DNA from: Dermanyssus gallinae | Taxonomy: Eukaryota > Arthropoda > Arachnida > Mesostigmata > Dermanyssidae | DNA: 64,000 nucleotides | Direction: 5' to 3' | NCBI GenBank assembly: GCA_003439945.1 | Contig: QVRM01000292.1 | Coordinates: 120,001 to 184,000 of the forward strand | Part shown: positions 34,951 through 49,249 of the stretch, piece by piece | Numbering within the stretch: the first letter of the stretch is position 1 | Layout of the letters: each line of letters opens with the position of its first letter | Position numbers and translations under genes: made by a program | Notes under the pieces: model-generated | Database searches by the model: none | What the model saw: the letters and a program-made list of their open reading frames with translations, nothing else | Told to the model about the DNA's origin: nothing

Positions 34951-37900
34951 TATATATATATATATATAGAAGACAAAGGCGACGAGCAGCATCTTATTTA
35001 TGGTTTGCCGCGTCAAATGTCATTTAATGTCCGACGCCGGCGGATACATTGTCCTCGGAAAAAAAATGAAAAAGACGCTACTGCCTTGCGTGTTGTTGAA
35101 ACTCGTCTCGGTGGGGGCAGACCGCGTGCGTTGCTACAGAGCTACTGGCGAGAACTGGAGGAGAGACGAGAACTGAACAACGGGTGGGCGGCGTTTTCAT
35201 AAGGCATTGCTGAGTGTACATATACATAGATATATAAATATATTTTTTTCCTTTTTTATTTATTTACCTGTTGTTGGTGAGCATGGGAATTTCTAAGCTA
35301 TAGACAAAAGCTTAAAGTTTGAACTTGGCAGGCTTTGCTTGCTTTATTATCATCTACACATGTTCGAGCCGGAGTGCGTTTTCGGTTGTGTACTAAATGG
35401 TACATCGTACAAGTTTACTGTGTCGTGAAAAGTCTACCCATGTATATGTATATCAAACTTTCCCGAAAGTCATGTTCGTGTAATATGAGACCCATACACA
35501 CCGATACTCACACTTATACTTATATATATATATATATATATATATATTGCGTTAGCGAATTCCGGTTTAATCTGTCTGCTTCCATGTTGCTAACATGACC
35601 ACATAAAGCCACCAACTGGACTGCCAACGATAGGCTTTCAGTCGACAATGAAGTCGTAACTGGCCTTGATCTTAGGGCTTGGCTGTAGCTAAGCCTTATA
35701 CGGTGAGAGCAGACGAACTAATAACAGTAGTAGAAGGGGTGCTTTTGCTCGAGCCGCTGAGGACACTGAATTAGCGTTGTCGGCAACCATAGCCACGATG
35801 GATAATCAGCCCGCTAGAACGAAAGAAAAAGGGAAGAGAGAGAGACCTTCTCTATTGCCACATATCTAGGATCTTGGGGGTCAGCAAGTTCCGTCGGACC
35901 TTTTGGCCATTGTTGGTTTTCCTGCGAACGATCCGAGTCCGTGGCCCGACGACGTCAACTCTTTACAGCTGTAACGCCGCCGACGATGACGACGACTCTG
36001 ACAATCGCCATTGGGGATAGGGGCGTAAGTTCAAACGCAGATATGGCCAGTGAGGGTACACAAACGACTTCATTGACAATGATGATGGCGCTGACACGTT
36101 ACCATGCTGGTGCTGTTGCTGCTGCTGTTGGCACGGCGCCGACAGACCAAAGGTGGTGCGATCTTGGCCGGCGTGGTACGTGGCACGATCCTTGCAGCAG
36201 ACCTATGTAGAAGGAGGAAGCGTAGTATAGGCGGTACATAATGGTACCTGCAAGCCTTGGGGTGCTACCAGGTGAAAGGCGCTATTGCCACAGACGAAAG
36301 GCACCGTCCTAAGATGGCAGTGGAGTGGTTGAGTGTCGGTCGGGCACCGGGAATACAGCGACTGCAACTGCACCAGCAAGCAGTCTGCCGCCTCCTGACC
36401 TTCATAAGATAGCCCTCGACCAACTGGTACATAAGTGCCAATTGACTGGATCGCCTTTCTTGGCTTCTGATAGGCAAATCGGCGTCTCAAGCAATCGGCC
36501 TCCCCTGCTCCTGCTGTGTCAGAAGCCCCTTCAGCCCGAGTGCCTTTTCGGTCGAGCTCGGCCCCTTCGTTGCAGGACATGCCTACGAGCTGTAAGCGCC
36601 CAGTTGCGCTATTCTCGAGACGACCGACAAAAACGACACCAAATCAATCATAGCTAGATGATGATGATAATAAGAATAATAATGATAAAAGCAGTAGTAC
36701 GAACTGGTCAGTCATTAATGGTGGTGATGGTAGTGGTAGCGAGAACAATATTAACAATAGAAGTAGCATTAGTAGAAATTATGAAGATTAGAGATGAAGA
36801 TTGGCGTAAAGGAAAAACGCACTTTTGCACTGTAGGCCAGCTTGCGTTGACTTTTTTGATACATATAATAGCATTTTCTCCTACAGTTAGTGGACATACT
36901 AGACGGCCATTGGGGCGTATGTGAAGATGTGATGAAGTAAGAGAAAACCTGACCCGAGACGTACCTTTGTATTGAAATGTATCGTCAAGTGTTTATGTAG
37001 CAATTGGAAACGAACGTAAAAGTCCTGAAGAAAAAGGGCCAAGGCCTTCAAACGTGATGTTTGCGGAAAATGATTTCTGCTCACCGAGAATCGGTGACTG
37101 TTTAGGTGGTCTGGCGAATCATACCACTAGTTTAGAATAGACTTATCGGGTCCAGATAATCAAGGCCAGCGGGCCAAGGCACGTAGAAAGCATCCAGGTG
37201 CTGGGCCGTTTTCGGAAGCTGTACCTTGTCATTTGCTAAGCCAAGTCAGTTTAATTTATCGACAATACAAACGACAAAAAAACAAAGTCCTTCCCGTGGT
37301 AGGACAGTGACCTGGATATTTTGGCCTGGGACTGACTCACATAAAACAAACATGTTGAGTTACTCTAGCGGCACCAATACTTAGATTAGTCTGAGCGGAA
37401 TTTTCCGCTGCCGCATACCGTAAGGTTGCTACTGCTCAGTAGAGACACACTTACATGTCACGCGACGATAGACTAACTGCTTGTTCAGTCATCATTCAAA
37501 TGCATACACATGCCATCCCCCCCTGTTTGATGCCCTCGAGTAGAGACAACTACTACCTACAAAGTAATAAGTGGCGCAAACCATATTTGAAATATCATAA
37601 AAGAAGAACAAGGAGCTTTTAGTGTAGGAAGGAATTACCGGCTAAATGGATTTTGATGTACAAGTTACGTGAAATATAGTGCGCGCTGAGATGGACGACA
37701 CTATATGAGGCACCAAACCCTGACGTGACTTATAAATGGACTGGCTTGGTTTTTGCTGAATTCCGCTTAGTTACGTGAAGTCATGAAATAACGAGGCGAG
37801 TTAATAAGATTGTATTTCTTTTATTTGTGTGCGGAAAACGAGATTCTTTAGAAAATTGTACAGCTTTCTTTTCACAGAGGAAGTGACAGAAAGGGAGTGG

Positions 37901-39358
37901 GACAAAATAACTGTCTCTAATGGAGCTACTTCATTATGTCGTGACGCACTATTAATCTAGTGGTGACTCATCGTCGTATAACGGAGAAGAAGGCGAAGTT
38001 CTGGTCATGTCCGAATCCGAAATCAGAACAAAGGCAGCATGCTCGCCCGGCTGTGAGCCAGTGTGTTGGCAGCGCTAGGCAGAAGACATAAGATTTAATC
38101 TCTATTTTCACACTCAGTCCATAGAAACCAGCCTCTAACTGTATGTCGTAATTGTCATCTCAGGCGTCTGTTATTGAGACGATACAAATACAGATCGGAG
38201 GCCGATATCGACCACATAGGAAAGGGTGGGGCCATTGCGCGTCACGTTTGGAAAGGACGCACGTGGCTCCTCTGGGTTGTCGTTGTTGAGTGGAAACGTT
38301 ATGCGACACATCGCGAAGGGAATTCCGACGGCCATAGAGTCGTTGCTGTCGTCGCAGTCATGATTCTTCTGGCATTTGCGATTCATGCGTCAAGAGGCTA
38401 TTATATTGTAAACGATCTCTCACTAGCGACATAAAAGGCATTCTTTGACCCGTCTAGCCACTGTTCCGGTGGTCTCGTCTATGGAGGGAAGACGCGAAGG
38501 CGAAGGCAAGCCAGTGACGCAGTATCCGGCGAGGCAAGAGGTGTGTGAGCTTTGTTGTGAGTCGATTATCAAAATATAAATTACTCAATTTATATATACA
38601 CATATATATATAATATCTAGTTATTGATGATGTTAAATGCCATGATAATGTGACCACTAGGTGCTGATTGTTGTGTGTTGGCATCTCTATCAGAAAGAAA
38701 GCGCATATGCACACAGAACCAACAGTTATAAACACGTATCGACCAAGAATCAGAGCACGTCCTGCTTAGTCTATGTCAGCAGTAGCAGCAGCTTTTGTAT
38801 ATGTCAATGTGGCCGGATGACCAAAGTGTTATGCGAAATATTCGAAATGAACGCCGATTGGCCGAAATCTTATCCAAGGCTTACAGAATAGCCCAACCTT
38901 CTTTTCGAACCTAAGCCGTCATCGCCACGAAGTGACACTGTGCAATTGACTTATAAATGGATGGCCAATACAACATTTCCTTCGAAGTTGGCGAAAGTTG
39001 CCTATTTTAGACTAATGTTTGATACAGACCGTGTTGCCTCTGAGTAAAGCATGATGCAGACGATGTATTTTTTCGCAGAAAAAAAACAGACATGTTTTAT
39101 TTAAGGGCGCATGTTAGCAAGATCTCCTGTTGTCCACTCAAGCCCATGTAGCTAGGCTACCAATAAAACCGGCCAAGCAATAGTAACTTGACAATGCAAA
39201 ACGCCAAGGTACTGTGTTGATTCTCAGTGAAGCGTTTCTGCTCACGACGGTTTCAACTCTATTTTTCTTGGTGATGACTATCAGTACGTGACACACTGCA
39301 TATTATGTTAAAAGTATATATCGTATATGGGGATTTCTATCGATCGCTAAGGAAGTTA

Positions 39359-39393
<35 letters not shown>

Positions 39394-40694
39394 GGCTCGC
39401 AAAGTAGTCTGACGTCATTAAAGTAACATAAAACAAAATCGTTTAAGGTATTTTATAAATTAGCCAGTTTATCTGTGTTCACCAGGCCGGCGGTACGACG
39501 TTCTAGCCTTGGGACGGCGGGGGAAATTCGAGTGGCGAGAAAAAGGGGTGTTGGTAGGCGTTGACCACGTTTCAGAAATGATAATGTATGGCATTGTTCT
39601 GCAGACATATCTACAAATGTTGAGATCTGCCTTTCATAGCGCCCCACCAGCTAGCATATCATGCATCAACGCAACGCGGCTGATTAGGATACATGGTCGT
39701 CGAAATAAACTACCGTTACAACAGCAACTAAAACAACGCTATCACCACCACCACCACTACCAACAACGACAAACAAAAACAAGGGTGCGTGATAGTTACA
39801 ATTGCAATCATTCCCATGATAACGATGATGATTGTGATCAGGGCAATGGTGACAATTTGTAAGCCTGATAGGATGTTAATCATGGTGTGACATGAGCCTA
39901 CGTTTCTACCAGACGAAGACAATGACACCAGTCGGCGGATCACACAATACGGACCTTACTCGTCTGTTACCAGTTTCCTGCAGCGTATGCCCAATATACG
40001 CGTGAATACGATAGGGCATTTGATTGGGGGGGGGGGCTACTTGACCTTGCCTTGCATTGGCTTTTGATTGGGGGGGGGGGGGGCTACTTGACCTTGCCTT
40101 GCATTGGCCACTCTGGCGGCACAAGGGACGGACTAGCAACAACACCAATAGCGGGACGCTTGCGAGCACAAACACCGTTCATGGCATATATGCCAGTAGT
40201 ACGTGCAAACGGTTCTCTTTATCTCTCTGTCTATATATATATATATGAAAGAACACATTGCATGGAATTTCGGTGAGCTAGTCGCGTCAACGTCACAGGC
40301 CGTTCACCGGAGCAGGCTCTGTGTGTGTATGATCGGCCGTTTATCGGATGTATTGCGTATGGCCATTCGGTTCGCTGTGGCTTCAGTACCTTCGCGTGCA
40401 ATCACTCACGAACAGTGTCCGAGGAGCATACCGCTACTTGCTGTATGATGATGACGATGTTGGTGTACTCATCGTCGTCGTCATCGTCGTCGTCATGTTG
40501 ACTTGATCGTCATAATCCTTGTGCGCTTTCCCTCCCTTCCGAACGACGAGTGGTGACTTAGTTAGCCCGACAGCTGCTACTCGACACAAAAGACAGATAG
40601 ACAGACATATATGTGCGTCCACAGCAAACTAACTAATCAGCCACTAATGCAACTATGGTCCTCGTCTTGTCGTGGTGTATATATCGTGTATGTG

Positions 40695-40742
<48 letters not shown>

Positions 40743-41800
40743 TAGATATACTCGTATATAAAATGTGTATTTAGATGTGTATACTTGTATGTTTCTTGTT
40801 GTTGCTATGGACGGCGCGCTGTGAGGTGCGCGAGAAGTCAGAAGCACGTTCGTTCTGTTCGTGCTGTTATGTGGGGGGGATTAGGAGTTTCGATAGGGCG
40901 GTCGTTGTGTGAGGGTGGTGCTGTTGCTATTGAAGGTTGTTATTGTTGCAGTTGCTGTTGTTGTTGTTGTTGTGGTTATTGTTGCTGTTGTAGTTCTTGT
41001 CATAGTATAGTAATAGTAGTAGTCGTCGTGGTAGGTGACGTGGTCTGTGACACTCGACAGTGTCACGAACACGGAGGAAAACACGGAGGGAGATACGGAG
41101 AGGGGTAGCGCGGAGATACGTGATGAATTTGTGATCGAATTTGAATGTGATGCGCGTTAACGCCAACGGTTAACAAGATGAAGAAACTGATGACGACGGC
41201 TTATGACGATGCTGGTGGTGGTAGAGGTGGTGAAAATGATGATTGTGATGACGGTGATGGTAGCGGCGGAGGCGTGTCAAGGAGGCGACGGTGGCACCAA
41301 AGTGGAACCAGCTGCCAGAAGCCGGCCGGAAATATTTACACACTTCAACACATACTTCTAAATAGAGGCGCCGGAAAGGCGTCCCCTCTTCTTCCAAAGT
41401 CACTCAACAGCTACTATCAACCACGATCCACCCACAATGATTTTCACCTAGTACTGTGGCTACTGTCGTCATGCATTGCTGGTACACCACCACCACCACC
41501 ACAATAACAATGACTATAAAGCTTGCGGCAGCTGCTGCTGGTAGATACTGCGTGGTGCAGCCCTACTTTAGATGATTGAATTAATAAGGTCGACGGTGCT
41601 CACGATTAATGAATTTGTTAGCTTTGCCAACAGAGCCGATAGGCGCTGTTGGCACGGGGAATTGGCGGAAGTAACATGGTTGGTCGACGACGAGGCTAAA
41701 GTCCAAACAATATGTGATGATAAAGTGTCGTGTCGACGTGCAGATTCCCTTGCATACGAGGGCGAATTTGAGCGGCAAAGCAAACAGGGCTATCTATCAC
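34951..41800. other. Non-coding stretch with simple repeats
   Basis: It holds (TA)n at 34951-34969, 35519-35547, 39357-39391 and 40700-40742, GTT repeats near 40940-40995, CCA/CAC repeats near 39738-39770 and 41480-41505, and short frames (for example 36203-36580 minus) without recognisable domains. I cannot support a gene here. Confidence 0.5.
40016..40108. repeat. 46-bp tandem duplication containing a G12-14 run
   Basis: TTGATTGG followed by a long G run and GCTACTTGACCTTGCCTTGC ATTGG occurs at 40019-40060 and again at 40064-40107. The copies are identical apart from the length of the G run. Confidence 0.9.
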
Positions 41801-41839
41801 ACTTATGGTTATAATCATTCAAATGGTTGTCTTGTTATT

Positions 41840-43160
41840 GTTACTCGTGTTGGGCGTTCGTGGAAGGGCGGGCTTGCCAGAATTGCCCGTATGTCGGGTG
41901 AACCCAGCCCCCGACCACCCGAAATGTACCAAGATTTGTTGCCTGGAACTGGTAGTAAAACCACGCGTGAAGCGCGACATGACACGCTTTTGCCGGGAAA
42001 AAAGAGAGCGTAACGCGTAAACGCTTCTGGACTCCCGAGGTTGGCAACCCCGCGGTCATAACCTGCAGCATGTATGTCGGTTTGCCGACGGCTGTTCTTT
42101 TTCCGTCAAGGTGCATCCTGGAAGAATTTTCTACATTAGCGCAAGTCACTCGCTTGTGCACTGCGGCATAAACATCTCGCACTTCTGGGGGTTCAGTAAT
42201 ACTGCGCTGACCCCGTGGAAGTCGAGAGCGCGCTGAATATCTTCAACACACCGTCGTCTAGGTACGCATGTTGACGGGAAGCCCCAGGACGTCGACCAGG
42301 GCTTTGACTCCGTGGCAGAACAAGGCGAATCTTAGGCAGTCAGTTGCTGAGACAATACTGTGCCCGCTGGAGGGAAGATGTAAACTCCTCTAGCCAGGTC
42401 ATTAGTAAAACATCTCGGGAGTGTGATTGCCAAAAACTCTGCTCAACAGCAGATCGCTTCGTAGGCAGTTGAAAGCGATTTCTGAAGTTGAGATTCACAG
42501 GATAGGAGACAAGGCTACATCGCGTGGATATCGGCGTCAAGTTAAGCTTGCCTATATGCTGGTGGCCTTGCGGATGCCTAATTTGCTTATCGTACACAGC
42601 TTTTTTGTAGGGAAATCGCAATCATGTGGAATGCACGACGCGCCTTAGTGGTCTGTCCTTTTCAGCGTGCGGTTAGCGGTCTGTCCTTTTTATTGAGGGT
42701 GCAGAGTTTCGCACTGAAGGTTCTGGGTCTCAGGGGAGTGGCTCCGTCAAACGACGCTGTTCCACCAAGACGATCGCGTTCGCCGGTCTGGAGGTGGCCT
42801 CCCATATTTCCATTAAGCTAAACGTGTATGGCGGTCTAAAAGGTCCGGTCTTGTGGCGCGGCTGATCGGAATAAGTCCAACAGCCTTTAGTACATCCTCC
42901 CTGCATGTACTCATGCGCAGCCCATACCTGAGTGTGGTGTAGGGCAGGCGAGGTCATGAGGGACTTCAGGGACTCTGCACGGAGGACTTTGATCACGCCG
43001 GGCCCAGCAGCTAACGGATCGGCCATATAAAACTGAATCGGCCCCCCTCCTCGATCAGCTTGACTGCCACCTAACGAATATTATCGACCTCGGAAGGTTC
43101 CGGACAAGCGCGGGGTAGAGCCCCGATATTGCCCATGCTCACTCGGTTATTAATCGGATC
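41840..43160 (-). pseudogene. Decayed LINE reverse transcriptase, probably of the C2H2/RLE type
   Basis: Minus-strand frames give DPINNRVSMGNIGALPRACP near 43100, a segment with MADPLAAGPGVIKVLR (43026 downward), then QHAYLDDGVLKI near 42270, an RT YLDD box, and after a shift LLNPQKCEMF. The YLDDG followed by LNPQKCE order is the same as WYLNDG and ELNPQKCE in the element at 57-61 kb. There are many stops and frame changes. Confidence 0.45.
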
Positions 43161-43962
43161 TGCCGCCCTTCTGGTCGGAACTACGCAGGTTAGCACATAT
43201 AATCCTAGGTAATAACAAACTCGTCTGGCCAACTATCGTAATGTTGTAACAACAGTAATATTCTCGAGATACCATACGTAACGCTTCACAAATAATAATC
43301 CTTCATTCAGTCATCATTACCATCATCATCATCATAACAGGAGGAATAGAAATAGTAAATAGATGAATAATGAGCACAATAACAACAACAACAAAAACAC
43401 TAACAACCACAACAACAATAACACAAAAACAACAAGTAGAAATAGAAGTGCTAGTGGTTTATGTGGCATGCACACATGATTAAAATTCATGTGAAGGTCG
43501 AAACAGATCAGTCGGCGGCAATGCGTCCAGCACATGCGTCTCTGTGCGTCTGTGTGTATATGTGTAAGCGTGTATCCTCACAGACTCCGTCCCACAGTTA
43601 GTGGCGGCGAGAATGCGACAGAGTACAGATATGTTTAGAGTTGGTTGTTAATTGTTATCATCATCATCATTATTACTACGATGACTATTTGTCATAGGTC
43701 AAGAGAGAAATAACGTGATAACAAGATGCTGATGACCGAGTGATATCGACTTAAGTTACATGAATGAATGATAGAATGAATGAAGAATGGTTGAATGAGT
43801 GCTGAACTGAGAAAAGTTTGAGGCGACTGACTGACTGACTATAAACAACACCAATAATGATTTTGATGAGACTTAGGATGCCGACGTTGATCTTTGATGA
43901 TAGTTGTGATGGTGTGCTGTGTTGCAGTATCTGGTCGCGGACGTTGCGCATAGGCACCGGGT

Positions 43963-44002
<40 letters not shown>

Positions 44003-44201
44003 TATGTGAACGGGCGCGATATGGCCACAGTCCATTCGGCGTCAACAATCTGTCGTTGGCGCCTTTGCTAGTAGTAGTAGTAGTACTATATGATGTGATC
44101 GTTGTCTAAGTGCAAACATGACATGTTACTCAGCGTCGTATGTGTGTAAGTGCAAGCGTGTTAGTATATGTGTGTATGTATGTATGAGGACAGAAACGGC
44201 T

Positions 44202-44237
<36 letters not shown>

Positions 44238-44565
44238 GAAGGAGAACAGCAACTAAAAGGAAAATGTACATCCATGAGTGAATGATGATTCGCGCTGGTT
44301 GTATTTCTGGATTCAGCGGCAATCGACAACATGTGAAATTTGTGGCGGGCGACAACCCGGATATCGAGATATTGACATACAAAAGAAAGAGAGATCATTG
44401 GCAGACAGAGGAGACTACCGACTACCGACCAATACAAACGGTGGTCGAGGCGAGCAGAAGACCGAAAGCACATTGATCATATATTGCTCAACGTAATTCT
44501 TTGACAAAATAAAACGCATTAATATATTATTCTCCACTTATAGTGTGTTCGGTTCTTAGATACTA

Positions 44566-44567
<2 letters not shown>

Positions 44568-44638
<71 letters not shown>
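44568..44638. repeat. (TA)n microsatellite
   Basis: About 70 bp of TA just 3' of the minus-strand LINE relic. Others are at 43968-43996 and 44205-44237. The stretch 43165-44560 otherwise shows CAA repeats (43376-43440) and no gene. Confidence 0.95.
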
Positions 44639-44641
<3 letters not shown>

Positions 44642-44699
44642 GTTTATTAACACCCAGGTTGGGTAAATTTTAATTAAGTACATCAGTCTCAATTAGTGG

Positions 44700-45345
44700 T
44701 TCTTCTACACCTGATCTTACCTCATCTTGCGAGTTCAGCTATTGGCTGGACATGCTGCGGCGTGGTATCTATCACAATGGCCTAAGCATCTCGCGCATCT
44801 ACAACACTCCTGCGGATTGTGGAGTTCTTGTGTGTTGCATAGCACGTGATGGAACCCGTGGGCTGCAAATGCCGTAGTTAGATGCCTATTCTTATATCCG
44901 GCTGCTCGCCAGGTTGTACTCGTCATTGCTATCGTCGTGTATATTCCTATATCTTTGTCCTTTAATTTTTCCCCCCACTTCATAGTGTAGGCCACAAAGG
45001 CCGTCGTCTTAGGTAAACCCCACCTTACTTGTAATTCCTGTGTCATTAGAGCCTCCCCCCCTCTCTGATATATGAACTATTCTATTCCTAAAAGAGTTAG
45101 CTAACCCCAGAACCCGCTTCATAAAGAAAAATCGAACTCTATCTAGTAACTGTAGATCTGCCTCTCCTAATTTCTCCCATATAAGTGATATACCAAATGT
45201 TGCTATTGGTTCTACTTTAATCTTGAAAAGGGCGGACGCGGTATGTATTGACAATATTTGCGGGTTTTTAATTGCTGCTGCGGCTAGAATGGCTTTTCCT
45301 ACTCTGCTTTCAATATGTTTTCGGAAAGTGCTACTATTTGACATT
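44700..45345 (-). pseudogene. LINE ORF2 C-terminal region (thumb and Cys/His knuckle)
   Basis: The minus frame from 45344 reads FRKHIESRVGKAILAAAAIK, then LFKIKVEPIATFGISLIWEK and FMKRVLGLANSFRNRIVHI, followed after a shift by WGLPKTTAFVAYTMKWGEKL and finally CCRCARCLGHCDRYH near 44760. This matches the post-RT region of Jockey/CR1/L2-like LINEs. The 5' side abuts (TA)n at 45391-45412. Confidence 0.6.
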
Positions 45346-46469
45346 ATAGTGACCCCAAATAAGTAAATGTATTTAAAAAAATTAATTCAAATATATATAT
45401 ATATATATATAAGAGTTCCGACAGTGACCTACCTCTATGTTCAGACTCTTTCCCCGCTCCCTTTAACATTCAGAGCTTGTTTCCTACAACAGATAGAACC
45501 GGGGTCGACCGACCAATGTCATAAGCGTGCCACCGAGCTGCTAAAAGCCGCTACATCGTCAAAGAGGAGATCCTAAGAAAGATAAACGAGAATATACGGC
45601 AAAGTAATTGAGGAAAGCTCCTTGTTTATCGCGCTTCGCAAATGGCCGGGCGTATGTGGCCGGTCGGCTTATTCCGGAGTTCTCCTTTGTTCAATAACAC
45701 CTTCTTACGTCGCACAGCCGGTTGTAGACATAATTGTTTACATACGTCGACATTTGATTTTCCGAAAGTAGTTGACAGTACTGACAGTCACTTATGTTAA
45801 ATCCAGATGAAGATGTACATAAACATCATCTTCTGTAAGTGTGGTCTACGTCAGCGCTTTAACTGCTCCTCCAGCTTTCCTCAGCTACACAGGCCAGACG
45901 CCCCAGTTTCTGATTGTACAGGGTATGTACAGGGTATGTATTGTATCGAGTAGTATTTCGGTAGATGAATACGCTGCGTACTCCATGTCTCTGCTAATAC
46001 AGTAACAGTAAGGCATTTGAACGATTACCGGGGCAGGAAATATACTGGCACTCAAAATACGACTACCAAACTCCACATCAGTATAGGGGCTCAGATAAAG
46101 AAAGCTCACTCTTCAAAAGGTTTATTAAAAAATCGACTGCATTTTTTAATAGAGCAGGAGAACAGTTACAGGCGATGGGCTCTGATTGAACTAATCAGCA
46201 AATTAAAGTCTAAATGAGACCTCTAATCACGATGTTTACGATAGAAGTGTTACGACCATTCAACTTGAACTCGTGCATCCCTATAGAGCTAAGATAACAT
46301 CAGAAATCGGAGATATTTATATGACATTATCTTTATCGTGATCATAAAGTTAATATTGCATTACCGACTCTAAAAAAAACTTGTTTAATTGCCACATGTA
46401 AAATCTCACGCTCAGTTTTTGTTGGGCTACAATTGAATATATTTTACGTAGAGGAGCTAAGCGCTCCAC

Positions 46470-47235
46470 TTTAGAAAAAAACGTGGCGTGCGGCACCTTT
46501 ACTTCTACCTCTTGACGGTACGCAAATTTCTCTCAAGGGAGAGATTGATCTATAGTGAGCTTTCGGCCTGCTTTGTTCGATGCTTCGATAATGCTGGCTG
46601 ATCGACTGGTTTTCCAGGTTTAGGGCCAAGTACGAGTTGGTATCTTTACTACTCTCTCGGGAGTCGACTATCTTGCTTGGGGTGTCGTCTATAAAGGTAG
46701 GGTTGACAATCGCTATTGCAACAATTACTGCTTCTGGTGGCATTCCGTCTGGCCATGGGGTCGTGCTTCCCTGATGTTGTTACCTCTCGCCATAACTTCG
46801 TGAATTGTAATCGGGGGTAGGTTCTAATGGCGACGCTATCGTTCTGTCTCTTCCGAGTTCGACCAAGTCGTTGTCGAATTTTCGCCACTTCATTTATTTG
46901 CTTTTTACCAATGTTGTGTGTGTCTTATCAATATGATCGTATTTCGTCTTTTGTTGTGCCGCCTCTGTGTTGGTTACATATTCTTTATTTTTATTTGTGA
47001 CTAGTAGAGGTTTTCTCTACGGTTGCAATCCACTCTTGCCTCTGCAATTCCCTCACTCCACTTAAATTTGAGAGGCCGGCTTTTACTTCCAAACTCTCGA
47101 TCAAATCGGATTTCCGGACCGGACCGCTCTTCCTACTTTCTCGCCTCTCTGACGGCTTCAGCCATTATTTCGTCGTGTAGGTCACTTGCGACCCCGGGAC
47201 GGGCTTTTGATTGACCGGACTTATGAGGCCAAACT
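46470..47235 (-). pseudogene. LINE-like coding relic of uncertain region
   Basis: Minus-strand frames are coding-like: SDLHDEIMAEAVREARK and RFDREFGSKSRPLKFKWSEG (47190-47030), then EVAKIRQRLGRTRKRQNDSV and SSKDTNSYLALNLENQS (46890-46600). Charged, helix-rich composition suggests a LINE ORF1 or the N-terminal part of ORF2. I cannot name a domain. Confidence 0.3.
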
Positions 47236-47845
47236 CAACTTAGATTGGGCATTGATGGGTTCCGTTTAAACGTGAAAGTCCCAGGCGCCGTACACGGCGT
47301 TTTTTCAACTTGCATGCGTTTAAAATGTATGCCAACGTAAATTTTACTAACAAGTTTGAGATCATGTAAGTGGCAATCAGCTAAGCGTCTCAGTGTTTGG
47401 CACATTAATAATATAGTCATATCAGTTCCGAACGATGATGTTCATTGTTCCATAGAGAGGCATGCGTGCTATTGACCAGATGCCGTGTTGATGACGCCGG
47501 CGGTTATGAGCTTTTTCGGCTAGTGCCCTTTGCGTTTTGCGCTTTCTGGCAGCAGTTTATATGTAATGCTAAGTAAGGCATTTAGTTGTTTTGTTCTTGA
47601 ACAAAGAGCAATTCTATATATGTTATGAATAAATAACCTTTCCATAGTTTATGCCTCGATTCATACGTGGCTTTTCTTTTGCCTAAGGTTCGCTTATGAA
47701 TGCCGTGTGCCGTCTGTTCTCTGTTCCTTCACTGTCCCGCCGTTCTCTGTTTTGTTACTGCGTGTGATAGGATATCTTGGATCACGCGGTATCTATTCGG
47801 GTTTACCTGCAGGAACTTTATAATTAACTTGTTTGTCTTCATAGA

Positions 47846-48994
47846 CATGTCTCCACTCTCGTACAGACCGATTTGCCTCCTCGACGCGGCCGGCCAAGTT
47901 AGTAGAATTCGTGATCCTGGACAGACTCAACGCGACGCTTGAAGAGAGAAGTGGTCTCTCCGACACCCAATACGGCTTTCGGCAAAGCCGTTCCTACCCT
48001 CGACGCAATCAAGCACATCCTCTAACACGCGGGGCAAGAGGCAACCTAGAGGTGGCAGGTCCACCCTATTACCCTGAAAAAACAGGCAAAATATCTAGGC
48101 GTGCAGCTGGACACTGGCCTTACAGGAAGGGCGCGCATCGAATATGTCGCCAAGAAGGTAGCGCAGGTCTTGCGCAATCTCTCAAGGATTCATCTCAAGG
48201 AAGGGGGGAGGGGGAGATGCGCGTCGCCGACTGCCGGCGGCCGTAGCGGAATCCACGGCCTTGTACGCGGCCCCGGTTTGGGCCGACCTTGCCCTACTGA
48301 CTCAACGTAACCACCGGGCCCTCTGTGCCGCCCAGCGCACTATGGCTATGCGCGTCTGCAGAGCCTACATGACCGTTAGTACCGACGTTCTGCTGGTGCT
48401 ATCGCGTCAGCTCCCGTAAGATCTACTCGCGGACAAGCGTGCCAATCAGAGGCTGGACGGGAATCTCACCAGGACTCAGGCGAGGGATTGACCCTCCACG
48501 ACTAGGTCTCCACGTGGGTCAACCCCCTTATGGCGACTTGCGGGATATGTGGACCCGCAGTCTCATCTCGGATTTACAAGCGTGGTACGGAGGCCCGACA
48601 CCGGGACCGCTCCCGTACCACGCTTGTAATTCCGGGACGTACTTCGCCACCCAGGCTCTGACGGGTCATGGCCAGTTCCAGGTCTACATGCACAGAATAG
48701 GAAAATCCCAGACGGACATCTGCGTCCTATGTGACTCCGGTCTATCGGACACGGTAGATCACACACGACTGTCCCTCGCTCTCTCGACATCGCCACAACT
48801 CAGGCTACGTAGGGGCTAAGCAGAGAACGGGGGAGATCATGTCTCCCATGCACCCTTCCGCCGCTGACTGGATGGACGGAATCCAATATCTCGACTCTGT
48901 CATGAGGGAGAAGGTGCGACAGGAAGAGGCCCAATATATAGACTTTAACTTAACTCTATAGACTTTAACTTAACTCTATAGACTTTAACTTAAG
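47846..48994 (+). mobile_element. R1-like LINE fragment with internal deletion and tandem 3' tail
   Basis: It starts SYRPICLLDAAGQ, then ILDRLNATLEERSGLSDTQY and GFRQSRS, typical RT finger motifs of R1/I-type LINEs. It then jumps past the catalytic palm to KYLGVQLDTGLT and IEYVAKKVAQVLRNLSRIHL (thumb). The C-terminus reads GHGQFQVYMHRIGKSQTDIC and VLCDSGLSDTVDHT, the CxxC...H region. The 3' end is a 20-bp tandem repeat (see separate entry). Frames shift several times, so it is dead. Confidence 0.7.
48937..48994 (+). repeat. 20-bp tandem repeat, 2.9 copies, at the LINE 3' end
   Basis: The unit TATAGACTTTAACTTAACTC starts at 48937, 48957 and 48977; the last copy is cut short. Short tandem tails like this are known at the 3' ends of some I/R1-type LINEs in place of poly(A). 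Confidence 0.9.
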
Positions 48995-49249
48995 TTCTGT
49001 ATTTGGCATTGCATCGAACTCGCCCGGTGTCCGTTCTCTCCGCAAAAAGCAAAGCCTTTGGTTGTTTCTTCTCTTGCTTTGGCAGTCGGACTGACTGTAG
49101 CCATCCACCCTCCAAAATGGTGGCGACCTACGTGCGTAAAGTTGTGCTTTCTTCCGTTTCTTTTTTCTCTGTGTTCTTAAATTTAAAAAAAATCAACTTT
49201 CCTTGCCAATCTCTTTGGCTATGGGTGTTTCCTCTAAATTATCAATAAT

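Noticed and set aside
36203..36580. 125-residue minus-strand frame as a host gene
   Set aside because: No domain, no splice support, and the opposite strand is equally open.
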